Shown here in pieces: positions 1 through 8,517 of a stretch of DNA of 64,000 nucleotides; position 1 is the stretch's first letter, and every line of letters begins with the position of its first letter. The DNA lies in assembly GCF_022825805.1 (NCBI RefSeq), contig NZ_JAJDWC010000081.1, positions 1-64,000 of the forward strand, written 5' to 3'. Both the position numbers and the translations under genes were made by a program. Under the pieces are notes generated by a model that worked only from the letters and a program-made list of their open reading frames with translations, had not been told where the DNA came from and ran no database searches. Source of the stretch: Phaeobacter sp. (lineage in GTDB: Bacteria > Pseudomonadota > Alphaproteobacteria > Rhodobacterales > Rhodobacteraceae).

Positions 1-466
1 CCAATTGTAATCTGTCGCCGCAACATCAACGTGATAAAAGCCAGTATCCGCGCCAGCATCAGCCAGAGCCGTACGTCCGACACCCGGACTGACCACGCCC
101 TTTGACGAAATCCCAGCCGTCAGTGTTGCCTCATCAGAGAATGACACCGAGCGAAACCCATTGCGCAGCTCAACGGTTTGACTGGAGCCACCAGTATCGA
201 GACTGGTGATGGTCCATTCGCCAGTTTGCTCGTCATATGAAATGGTCTGGGCATCATCGCTCACAAAATCATGCAGCGCATTGCTGTTGAGCTTAATGGT
301 GTCTGTGCCGCCTTTGCCGTCCAGAAAACGGACCGTCGCACCGCCTTGACCGCCGCTGTCTGACTGAGTGACGCTGTCAGAATAGAGTTGCTTGAAGGGT
401 GAATTGATCGTCACCAGTTGTGCCTGTTTTCACAACTGTTGGGAACGCGATATCGATTTTCGCCAT
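1..466 (-). CDS. Partial large extracellular/repeat-type protein, N-terminal part; runs off the left edge; apparent frameshift near 415-440
   Basis: ATG at 466(-) behind a GGAG SD gives MAKIDIAFPTVVKTGTT..., then stops (TGA) about 30 codons in. From about 418 another frame is open to the edge (VTINSPFKQLYSDSVTQSDSGGQGGATVRFLDGKGGTDTIKLNSNALHDF...). Confidence 0.5.
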
Positions 467-620
467 TTTTTTCTCCATGAAAGTGACTGCACCAATTCCT
501 ATCCAGATCAGCCATTGCGGAAATAGCCTGTCTTTTGGTCATCAAAATACCATTCGATAGGGAGAGCTATAATTCGCCATATCGTCTCAAGACTGACTCA
601 GCTTCTTATACATCGCTATG

Positions 621-833
621 TCACTCAGAATGGAATTTAAGAAATTGATAAATAATGGAAAAATATTCAGACCAACCAAAATCTTCAGTTGACGCCTGAA
701 TGTCTTCATCAGCTCTATATTCACTTAAGCGATCTGGATTCTTTGAACAACTCCATATGATTTTCCTAATGTGGTATCCCCAAGTAACCCACACTGAACG
801 CCATGATTGATTTTTAAGTTTTTCAATCGCCAT
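621..833 (-). CDS. Short hypothetical protein (70 aa), AT-rich segment
   Basis: ORF only: MAIEKLKNQSWRSVWVTWGYHIRK...; no recognised domain. Confidence 0.25.
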   Translation of the reverse strand: MAIEKLKNQSWRSVWVTWGYHIRKIIWSCSKNPDRLSEYRADEDIQASTEDFGWSEYFSIIYQFLKFHSE

Positions 834-1002
834 TTGATTGATCAGCAGTTCTTATATTTTTTTCGATGGCCCGTCGATCTCATATGGGACGCTCGATCTA
901 AACAAAACTGCGACAAGCTAAGAAATTATGGGCTATTTCTACTGTCTGGAAACCCGTTGTCAGCCATAGGGCATGTTACGTGTAGCCGCCACGGAGAATG
1001 CA

Positions 1003-1239
1003 ATGCCTACACCAGTTTCCTAGCGTGTCCAAAAGCGACGGGATGCCCTATGCGCCGCTGGCCTACGTCCCGTGCAAATCTGGGTGCCTGACAAACGTCG
1101 TCCCAATTTCGCAGCCGCGTGCCGTCGACAAGCCGCTCTTGTAGCCAAGGAAGATCAACAGGACACTGACCTGTCATACTTCATGTACGCCGCACAGGCT
1201 GATTTGGATGATTGCCGGCGAAGCGCGGCGATCTGGTGA
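1003..1239 (+). pseudogene. MazE-family antitoxin, disrupted by an in-frame TAG at codon 7
   Basis: MPTPVS*RVQKRRDALCAAGLRPVQIWVPDKRRPNFAAACRRQAALVAKEDQQDTDLSYFMYAAQADLDD matches the MazE-like antitoxin family pattern (RVxKRRxALRAAGLRPVQIWVPDxRxPxF...CRRQ). Confidence 0.65.
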
Positions 1240-1415
1240 CGGGTGCCCTTCAGGGTGACCACGGCAAGCCTCAACCCGCGCTCGTCGTACAGGCAGATCA
1301 GTTTGCCGAGCTGGGATCGGTCGAAATCCTGCCGATCACTTTGACACTAGTCAGCACCACACCCACCCGCGGCGTGCCTGCGATTTCAGGCGCGCTGGAT
1401 CGCGCAACCTCTTAG
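1212..1415 (+). pseudogene. Truncated PemK/MazF-family toxin
   Basis: MPAKRGDLVTGALQGDHGKPQPALVVQADQFAELGSVEILPITLTLV resembles the PemK/MazF N-terminus; ends at 67 aa against about 110 aa expected. Confidence 0.65.
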
Positions 1416-1797
1416 CAGCGTCCTGAAGTCACAGGCCACAGGAGAACTCGTAAGTTTTTTTGACACCCACCAGTTGCCCATGATAGCGCGTTCCTATTTG
1501 GCCATGGCCATGCTGTTCCACACCGGGCATGGGACCATCTGGATCGTGCTATGGTTGGCCGTCACTGGGCATATCCTGACCGCACTTCACGACCAATCTA
1601 TTGAAAAAAGACAACGTCCGGCGCCAGATGATTCAGGGCAAAGCATCAGCCGAAACTGTTTCTCCGATCCTACCTCAACCGCCATAAAACGCCTTACGCA
1701 TGCGGTTTCCACTCTCAAGCATTTCCCAGGCTCCAGAGCGGAATTCACTCTGGCAGCCCTCCACCACCCAGGGCGCGTTGGGCGTGAAGCCCGCTGA

Positions 1798-2493
1798 TCA
1801 GACAACCGGCAGAATCGAATAGTCGGGCGCACCGTCCCAGGTCAGATCCCAAGAAGCGCCTGGGCGGACGTTCTGGATCGCCTGCGGATCAAAGCACACC
1901 AGGCAATTGCCCGTCGGTGCGCGCACCGACGGGTAAATCAAACCGCGAGATCCCGTGCGCCGCAAATCATCTGCAAGGTGTTGACCCGCCGGATAGCCGA
2001 CCTTGGGATCAGCGTGGAGCGCAGTATGGCCGGGCTCATCTGTTAGGTCATCAAAAATACCGATAAAATCGGCGTGCAATTCGACGTAACGTGCCACGTC
2101 GTTGAAATCGCCGACATACCCAAGCTCGCGGGTACGATGGAACGCAACCTCCGCAACGGACACCATGACATCCCACGTACAATACCAGGCGCCGCGGTCT
2201 TCTCCGTTAAATCGGTTCCCCCTTGCCCTGGTGTAGGTAAACGCTGCATTCACATGCGTGTTCCCATAAACGCGCAGGTCTGCCTTGCGGCGGTGCCAGG
2301 CAAGCTCTCTTGGATCAAGATGCGGGCTCTTGCCGCTCTCAGCAACCAGGCGCGCGCTTGTCAGGCCTTCGATCTCCGCCAGAATGTCTGCTTCCTCATC
2401 AGAATCAACCAACCCCCGCAGCGCAGGCGCCTTGTGATAGGTTGCTGGAAGAAGCCGGATCAGACCACGGTCCGAAATCTCCGTCTGCTTCAT
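1798..2493 (-). CDS. RES-domain toxin
   Basis: 231 aa with RES-type pattern (GLIRLLPATYH...GNRFNGEDRGAWYCTWDVMVSVAEVAFH...); overlaps the upstream Xre/DUF2384-like gene by 4 bp. Confidence 0.75.
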   Translation of the reverse strand: MKQTEISDRGLIRLLPATYHKAPALRGLVDSDEEADILAEIEGLTSARLVAESGKSPHLDPRELAWHRRKADLRVYGNTHVNAAFTYTRARGNRFNGEDRGAWYCTWDVMVSVAEVAFHRTRELGYVGDFNDVARYVELHADFIGIFDDLTDEPGHTALHADPKVGYPAGQHLADDLRRTGSRGLIYPSVRAPTGNCLVCFDPQAIQNVRPGASWDLTWDGAPDYSILPVV

Positions 2494-2879
2494 GCCCCGC
2501 CCCGCAGCGCATCCAGATAGGTTCTGATGTTCAGAATATGCGGCAGCCCGCCCTCTATCGCGGTTTCAACAGGTCGCGCACCACCAAAAAGAGGGCCTGC
2601 GTTTGGCCGGGTCATCCAACTCCTGGCAAGCGGTTCCGAGAAATAGAGTTCCAGTGACTTGTAGATACCGATAATCGCCGACAGCCGCAGAAGCTGATCC
2701 TTCGTCAACTCTCCAGTAAACCCGGGCTTTTTGGCGCGCTTCCATGTGCTTTCGGACATGTCAGCCAAAGCCGCGGCCTCTTTCAACGTCAGGCGCCATG
2801 CGGACGCCGTACGGGCATAAGCTTTCAGCGCAACGGCGTTGATTTCTACGGGTTCACGAGTTTTCGCGGTGATCTGCAT
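2490..2879 (-). CDS. MbcA/ParS/Xre-type antitoxin (DUF2384-like)
   Basis: 129 aa, HTH-like LKEAAALADMSESTWKRAKKPGFTGELTKDQLLRLSAIIGIYKSLELYFSEPLARSWMTRPN; directly upstream of and overlapping the RES gene. Confidence 0.75.
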   Translation of the reverse strand: MQITAKTREPVEINAVALKAYARTASAWRLTLKEAAALADMSESTWKRAKKPGFTGELTKDQLLRLSAIIGIYKSLELYFSEPLARSWMTRPNAGPLFGGARPVETAIEGGLPHILNIRTYLDALRGGA

Positions 2880-2901
2880 CGTCTCACTCCTGCATCTGAC
2901 G

Positions 2902-2949
2902 TTAGACCATATAGACCAGATGTAAAGACCAAATGATCCTTTAGACTAT
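2902..2949. promoter_or_regulatory. Operator-like direct repeats upstream of the Xre/RES operon
   Basis: TTAGACCAT (2902), ATAGACCAG (2911), AAAGACCAA (2924), TTAGACTAT (2941): four AGACC/T-core repeats just upstream of the start at 2879. Confidence 0.45.
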
Positions 2950-3081
2950 GCTGACCAACATAGATCGGGCATGAAACTGCGCCAGATGGCGCCAACGCCT
3001 CCATCAAACACAGCGCAGGCCAGCACCGAAAATACCCGTCGCTGAGGGCCATTCGCTACTCCGTTTGCAGAGCGCAAGGCA

Positions 3082-3290
3082 TCAATTCGCTCCGCAGGCG
3101 ACAACCCAGCGCTTAGTCCGTGCAGATCGCGAAAGGACGGCGCGAACGATTACCCGCTCGATCGCATTATTTCGAAAGGCTTTGGCTGCGTTGACATCCC
3201 GTCGCAACGTCAGCCGGAGCTCTACCATTTGCCCATTTGCATCGATTGTACGCCAAAGAAACAGAAAACCGCTGATCCCAATTTCCAAAA
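3082..3290 (-). mobile_element. IS6-family transposase fragment (DDE domain remnant), frameshifted
   Basis: Minus-strand FLFLWRTIDANGQMVELRLTLRRDVNAAKAFRNNAIERV resembles IS6 YLWRAVDxxGxxxDFxLxxxRDxxAAxxFxxKAI; the expected PVTICTDKA segment continues in another frame (PFAICTD*AL). Confidence 0.6.
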
Positions 3291-3426
3291 TGGGCTATCC
3301 AGGTTCCTGCCGGTTTTCATAAGAACCTCGGCAAGAATGCCACCTATCACCAAGCACCTAGAGGCATGCAGTGTGCCGTCACGAGGCTGTTCCGCACAGC
3401 CGAAACAGGTCTCGCTCACAAGAGCT

Positions 3427-4620
3427 TTAACCGATCTTTTGACCCTGGCTCCAAACCCCGCGCAACAATGGGGTCGTTCCAGCTTGGTGCACACGCAGGA
3501 CGTCGCCACGCATTCCTGGGTCCAGCACGCCGCGGTCGTAAAGCCGCGCTGCCTCTGCAGGGTTGCGGGTGACCGTTGCGATAGCACGCGGAAGATCTCC
3601 CCAAACACGCGCCAAATGAAAGGCAGACAGCAACAGAGCTGATGGCACATAATCCGACGAGATAATGTCCAAAAGGTCCCGTGTCGCCAAATCTTCAGCC
3701 GCGACATTGCCCGAGTGTGACCCACCCCGGATGAGGTTGGGCGCGCCCATCATGACCGCGATGCCAAGGTTGCGGCAGGCTTCGGCTGCTTCAACCGTTG
3801 TTGGGAATTCCGCGAAACCAACACCATTGGCGGCTGATGTCGCAACATGCTCCGCGGTGGTGTCGTCATGGCTGGCCAAAACAGCGCCCAGACGGGCGGC
3901 TTCGGTCACAGCGCCCGCTTCATGCTTGGCACCAAAACGTTTTTGAAGGCCCAAGAGATTTTGCACATGGTCGGCAAAATCTGCATCGCTCATGCCCCGC
4001 TTCTTTGCAACATAGGTCTTGAGCGCCGCCAGATCGCGGAATTGCCGCTGACCAGGCGTGTGATCCATCAAGCTGACGATACCCACGTGATCCTCTGGAC
4101 CAAAGGCCGCCAATTCTTCGAGCAAGGTTTCCGAACAGATCTCGGCCCGTAGGTGAAGGAAATGGCTGATCTTAAACATGCCGTTTGCTCGCGCGGAAAG
4201 TAATTCATCCGCCAGTTTGCGGGCATAATCGATGTAACGTCCCTTGCCCGAATGGATAGAACCCACACGCATGGCGTCAAACACAGTCGTGATACCAGTT
4301 GAGGCCAATTCTGCGTCATGGGCCAAGAGCGCCGGCAAATGCGGCCAGTCGACTTCTGGGCGCGGCTCAATATGACGCTCAACATTGTCGGTATGCAATT
4401 CGACAAGACCCGGCAGAACCAAGTCGCCACCGCAATCCAGAGCACCTGTTGGCACAGCGTCGCCTTCGGTGATCTCGGAAATGACTCCTGCTTCGATTGT
4501 GACCGCGCCAAGTGCTGTGCGGTCTGGAAAAACAAGCTGGGCGTTGGCGAGGCAAAGGTCGCCTGACATCGAAGCGTCAAAGGCGTTTGTCAAAGACGAT
4601 GCGGGAAAGGAGGAGTTCAT
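3427..4620 (-). CDS. phnM: Alpha-D-ribose 1-methylphosphonate 5-triphosphate diphosphatase PhnM
   Basis: Amidohydrolase: DLVLPGLVELHTDNVERHIEPRPEVDWP...VSLMDHTPGQRQF...LASHDDTTAEHV; in a phn operon. Alternative start at about 4569 (MSGDLCLANAQ). Confidence 0.93.
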   Translation of the reverse strand: MNSSFPASSLTNAFDASMSGDLCLANAQLVFPDRTALGAVTIEAGVISEITEGDAVPTGALDCGGDLVLPGLVELHTDNVERHIEPRPEVDWPHLPALLAHDAELASTGITTVFDAMRVGSIHSGKGRYIDYARKLADELLSARANGMFKISHFLHLRAEICSETLLEELAAFGPEDHVGIVSLMDHTPGQRQFRDLAALKTYVAKKRGMSDADFADHVQNLLGLQKRFGAKHEAGAVTEAARLGAVLASHDDTTAEHVATSAANGVGFAEFPTTVEAAEACRNLGIAVMMGAPNLIRGGSHSGNVAAEDLATRDLLDIISSDYVPSALLLSAFHLARVWGDLPRAIATVTRNPAEAARLYDRGVLDPGMRGDVLRVHQAGTTPLLRGVWSQGQKIG

Positions 4621-4987
4621 ATCATACGCTCGTTTTGCAATTTACGATGTTCCGCCGGAAGGCCCCCTGGCCGACTTCGGCGCAAAGTGACTGGGCTAGA
4701 AGGGTATAGCGGGCCATGAAGTGCCCCTGTTCGACTTGCCCGGTTTGCGTGACATCACAATGAAACCGCGCAAATACGGAGTTCATGCCACTCTGAAACC
4801 GCGAATTAGACCGGGCCCAGGACAGATGCCTCAGGCTTTGGAGCAAGCCGCCGCACGTCTTGCGGATAGGATCCAGCTTCATCTGCCAGGCTTCCCCACA
4901 CCATTGATGTTCGATCAGATCGCGCTTTGCGGCGAACGACGGAACGGATGGTTTGAACTGATCCATCGCTACACGCCTACAGGCTGA
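4613..4987 (+). pseudogene. DUF1045 family (2H phosphoesterase-like, phosphonate-metabolism associated) pseudogene
   Basis: + strand frame SYARFAIYDVPPEGPLADFGAK*LG*KGIAGHEVPLFDLPGLRDITMKPRKYGVHATLKPRIRPGPGQ...FDQIALCGERRNGWFELIHRYTPTG*: N- and C-termini recognisable, two stops where Trp is expected, central part missing. Confidence 0.7.
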
Positions 4988-5514
4988 AGCAGTTGCGCAG
5001 CGCGCGCTATTGTCTGGCAAAGCGCGCCATCGTTGGACAACGTAATGACGTTCAGGCCATCGGGTAGTGGCTTTTGCGCCTCGGCCAAGCGTCTGGCAAT
5101 ATCGGCCTCGGTCTCGCGGCCGCGCGCGGATAATCGGGCAGCCAAGGTCTCGGGCGTGGCGGTGATGTTCAATACGACGAAACTCGAAAACTCATCCGCG
5201 CCAGCCTGAAGTGCCTTACGCGAGAAGTTGGCCAAACAATCCGTACCTTTGTTCAGTTGGTATTTCACCGACCTCGGGATCCCATAGTGCAGCCCATGCG
5301 CGCCCCAATGAACTGCAAACGCACCGTCGTCTGCCAGCTGTTCGAACTGCGTTTCCGATACCGCATCATAGTCCTCACCGCCCAGATCCGGAGCGCGCGT
5401 GATAACTCGCCGGACAAGATGCAATCCCGGCACGGCCGCGGCCACGCCTTGCATCACACTGTCCTTTCCCACACCAGATGGACCAACCACTGCGATGAGG
5501 CGACCGCTGGTCAT
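4969..5514 (-). CDS. phnN: Ribose 1,5-bisphosphate phosphokinase PhnN
   Basis: MTSGRLIAVVGPSGVGKDSVMQG P-loop, guanylate-kinase-like; start overlaps the phnL stop. Confidence 0.9.
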   Translation of the reverse strand: MTSGRLIAVVGPSGVGKDSVMQGVAAAVPGLHLVRRVITRAPDLGGEDYDAVSETQFEQLADDGAFAVHWGAHGLHYGIPRSVKYQLNKGTDCLANFSRKALQAGADEFSSFVVLNITATPETLAARLSARGRETEADIARRLAEAQKPLPDGLNVITLSNDGALCQTIARAAQLLQPVGV

Positions 5515-6233
5515 GCCGCAGTTTCCTTTTGATATCCGATGGATCCGCTGCATGAGGACAGCCCAGGCGTAAAGACGCTGACATCAATTTCGCGGTCACA
5601 GACACGCTCCCGCGCTGCCTCGTCGTGGAAAATACCAATGATCGCGGCACCCCCCGCTTTGGCCTCTTCTATCAGGGACAATACCACTTCACGGTTCGTT
5701 GCATCCAAGCTCGCCGTGGGTTCATCCAGCAGCATTGCCGGGTAGGCATGGACGAAGCCGCGCGCAATGTTGACCCGCTGCTGCTCACCCCCAGAAAACG
5801 TCGTGGGCGACAGTGTCCAAAGTCGTTCAGGGATATTGAGTCGTGTCAGCAGTTCTTGCGCTCTTGCACGCGCCTCCTCGGCAGATACGCCCAGAGCCCG
5901 TAACGGGTCTGCGACAACATCCAGCGTCGGCACGCGCGGCACCACGCGGAGGAACTGACTGACATAGCCCAATACCTCGCGGCGCATGGCAATCACTGTT
6001 CGAGGCTCGGCTTTCACGATGTCCACATCCCCGATGCGGATCGATCCCGATTGTGTCAGGTAATTGCCGTAGATCATGCGCATCAGCGTGGATTTTCCTG
6101 CGCCAGAGGCCCCGGTCAGCGCCACGCATTCGCCGGGTGCCACATGAAAGGACACATCGTTGATCACTTCAATGACCGCGCTGCCCTGATTGTGCAGCGT
6201 GAAGGTTTTCGAGACGTCTTTTAGCTCAATCAT
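5511..6233 (-). CDS. phnL: C-P lyase system ABC ATP-binding protein PhnL
   Basis: Walker A GASGAGKST, signature FSGGEQQRVNIARGF, Walker B MLLDEPTASLD; operon position. Confidence 0.9.
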   Translation of the reverse strand: MIELKDVSKTFTLHNQGSAVIEVINDVSFHVAPGECVALTGASGAGKSTLMRMIYGNYLTQSGSIRIGDVDIVKAEPRTVIAMRREVLGYVSQFLRVVPRVPTLDVVADPLRALGVSAEEARARAQELLTRLNIPERLWTLSPTTFSGGEQQRVNIARGFVHAYPAMLLDEPTASLDATNREVVLSLIEEAKAGGAAIIGIFHDEAARERVCDREIDVSVFTPGLSSCSGSIGYQKETAA

Positions 6234-6236
6234 CGT

Positions 6237-7019
6237 TCATACCTGCAAAACCGAAGAGACAAGAAGCTGGGAATAGGCATGCTGCGGATCGTCAAGCACC
6301 TGATCGGTCAGACCCGCCTCAACCACTCTACCCGATTTCATGACCATCAAACGGTCGGCGAGCAGGCGCACAACAGCGAGGTCGTGGGTAACGATGATCG
6401 CGGACAGCCCCATGTCGCGCACCAACCCGCGCAGCAGGTCAAGCAGACGCGCCTGCACCGATACGTCCAACCCGCCTGTCGGCTCATCCATGAAAACAAG
6501 GCGCGGCCCGGTCACCAGATTGCGGGCGATTTGCAGGCGTTGCTGCATTCCGCCGGAAAAAGTGGTCGGGCGGTCATCGACGCGGGCGGCATCAATCTCG
6601 ACCCGTTCCAGCCAATCTGTGGCCTTATCGCGAATATCGCCATAGTGCCGTTCGCCAACAGCCATCAGGCGCTCGCCGACATTGCCACCGGCTGACACGC
6701 CCATACGCAGACCGTCGCGGGCATGTTGGTGAACAAAAGCCCAATCCGTGCGCCCGAGCATCCGTCTCTCGGACTCTGACATGGTCGTGGTGTCTTTGGG
6801 CCCATCTACGCGGGTGTCAAACACCACCTCGCCAGTATCCGGAGTGAGATGGCCAACCAAGCAATTGAGCAGCGTGGACTTGCCTGAACCAGATTCCCCA
6901 ACAATGCCCATGACTTCGCCGGGATAGAGGTCAAAGGATACGCCAGCACAGCCGATATGAGAGCCATAGCGTTTTGAAATGTCTTTGACCGACAACAGCG
7001 GCCTGAGATCTGTGCTCAT
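6237..7019 (-). CDS. phnK: C-P lyase system ABC ATP-binding protein PhnK
   Basis: GESGSGKST, FSGGMQQRLQIARNL, VFMDEPTGGLD; next to phnJ. Confidence 0.92.
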   Translation of the reverse strand: MSTDLRPLLSVKDISKRYGSHIGCAGVSFDLYPGEVMGIVGESGSGKSTLLNCLVGHLTPDTGEVVFDTRVDGPKDTTTMSESERRMLGRTDWAFVHQHARDGLRMGVSAGGNVGERLMAVGERHYGDIRDKATDWLERVEIDAARVDDRPTTFSGGMQQRLQIARNLVTGPRLVFMDEPTGGLDVSVQARLLDLLRGLVRDMGLSAIIVTHDLAVVRLLADRLMVMKSGRVVEAGLTDQVLDDPQHAYSQLLVSSVLQV

Positions 7020-7927
7020 GTTTGGATCTCCAGTGTAGGCTGCGCTGCCATCATTGCCGCAGCCGGGTTGTCAGCCGACATGTCCCCAACAAACCCTGCG
7101 GCGCGACGGCCCTCACAATAGTCTGTGTCGGAACAGACAAACATTCGTCCGCCTTGATCGTCAGTGATCACCTCGTCGAGATAACTGTCCGTTGCACCAC
7201 ACAAGCCGCATGAGTGATCGGCTTTGCTGGCCTCAAACGGGTGATCTTCAAAATCGAGGCTGACAACCTGGGTATATGGCGGCAGGGCATAAATCCGTTG
7301 CTCCCGCCCTGCCCCAAACAGTTGGACCGCGTGCATATCACCCAATTTTGGATTGTCGAATTTGGGGATTGGGGAGGGATCCATAACGTAGCGACCCTCC
7401 ACTTTCACCGGATAGGCATAAGAGGTCGCAATATGACCATGCCGCGCGATATCCTCGTAGAGTTTGACATGCATAAGCCCGTATTCCTCAAGGCTGTGCA
7501 TCTTTCGGGTCTCACTCTCGCGAGGTTCCAAAAAGCGCAGCGGTTCGGGAATCGGCACCTGATAGACAAGGATTTGATTCTCCGTCAGCGGTTCTTCGGG
7601 AATGCGGTGGCGGGTTTGGATGACACTCGCTTCACAGGTCGCAGTCGTGGTGCGCACCCCGGCGGTACGTTCAAAAAACGAGCGGATCGAAACCGCGTTT
7701 GTTGTGTCATCCGCGCCCTGATCAATCACCTTGAAGGTATCTTCGGGTGTTAGCACCGCGGCAGAAACCTGAACCCCACCTGTGCCCCAGCCATAAGGCA
7801 TAGGCATCTCGCGGCTGGCAAAGGGCACCTGATAGCCCGGTATCGCCAACCCCTTAAGGATCGCTCGGCGGATCATGCGCTTCGTTTGTTCGTCGAGATA
7901 CGCGAAGTTATAAGCTTGGTCGGTCAT
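7016..7927 (-). CDS. phnJ: Alpha-D-ribose 1-methylphosphonate 5-phosphate C-P lyase PhnJ
   Basis: NFAYLDEQTKRMIRRAILKGLAIPGYQVPFASREMPMPYGWGTGG; Cys cluster HSCGLCGATDSYLDEVI...FVCSDTDYCEGRR. Confidence 0.96.
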   Translation of the reverse strand: MTDQAYNFAYLDEQTKRMIRRAILKGLAIPGYQVPFASREMPMPYGWGTGGVQVSAAVLTPEDTFKVIDQGADDTTNAVSIRSFFERTAGVRTTTATCEASVIQTRHRIPEEPLTENQILVYQVPIPEPLRFLEPRESETRKMHSLEEYGLMHVKLYEDIARHGHIATSYAYPVKVEGRYVMDPSPIPKFDNPKLGDMHAVQLFGAGREQRIYALPPYTQVVSLDFEDHPFEASKADHSCGLCGATDSYLDEVITDDQGGRMFVCSDTDYCEGRRAAGFVGDMSADNPAAAMMAAQPTLEIQT

Positions 7928-8517
7928 AAAACCCCCTTTGCTTCTAGTGAAGCTCTGAGCGCGTCAGGATCTGTGAAGTGGATTATGTGCATTCCAGCCG
8001 CTTTCGCGCCGAGACAATTGTGCAGCCCATCGTCGATGAAGATGCAGTTCTCTGCAGCGACACCAGCGCGATCACAAAGAAGTTCGAAGATTGCCACGCC
8101 GGGTTTGATCATACCGACTTGCCCAGACACGATTGTGGTGTCGAAAACCTGGCCCAATTCGGGGTGGACGTTCAGGCCGATTGGCCAAGTTTCGGCAGAC
8201 CAGTTGGTGATCGCATGCAGCGTGATGCCGCGTGCTTTCAGCGCGTAAAGACACTCCCAGGTGCCCGCAATTTTTCGCGGCACCGTTAGGTGATAGCGAC
8301 TGACATAGTGTGCGAACCGCGCAGCATCTTCGGGATTTGCGATCTCTTCGCTTGCTTGGGCAAAACTAGCCCCGGCGTCGCAGGCAAGATTGATCTTATC
8401 AAAGCCGATGCGATCAATGAAATCGCGCGCCCCATCCAACCCAAGTTCATCCGCCCAGGCAAGTTCAGGCTGCCAGTCCACCAGCACGGCACCGATATCG
8501 AATACGACGTGTTTCAT
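7924..8517 (-). CDS. HAD-superfamily (subfamily IA-like) hydrolase embedded in the phn operon
   Basis: VVFDIGAVLVDWQPELAW, ITLHAITNWSAE, KPGVAIFELLC, CIFIDDGLHNCLGAKAAGM; 4-bp overlaps with both phnI and phnJ. Confidence 0.88.
   Translation of the reverse strand: MKHVVFDIGAVLVDWQPELAWADELGLDGARDFIDRIGFDKINLACDAGASFAQASEEIANPEDAARFAHYVSRYHLTVPRKIAGTWECLYALKARGITLHAITNWSAETWPIGLNVHPELGQVFDTTIVSGQVGMIKPGVAIFELLCDRAGVAAENCIFIDDGLHNCLGAKAAGMHIIHFTDPDALRASLEAKGVL

Noticed and set aside
1474-1797. 107-aa plus-strand ORF after the mazF remnant
   Set aside because: Hydrophobic start but no coherent family signature; lies in decayed sequence and may be spurious.
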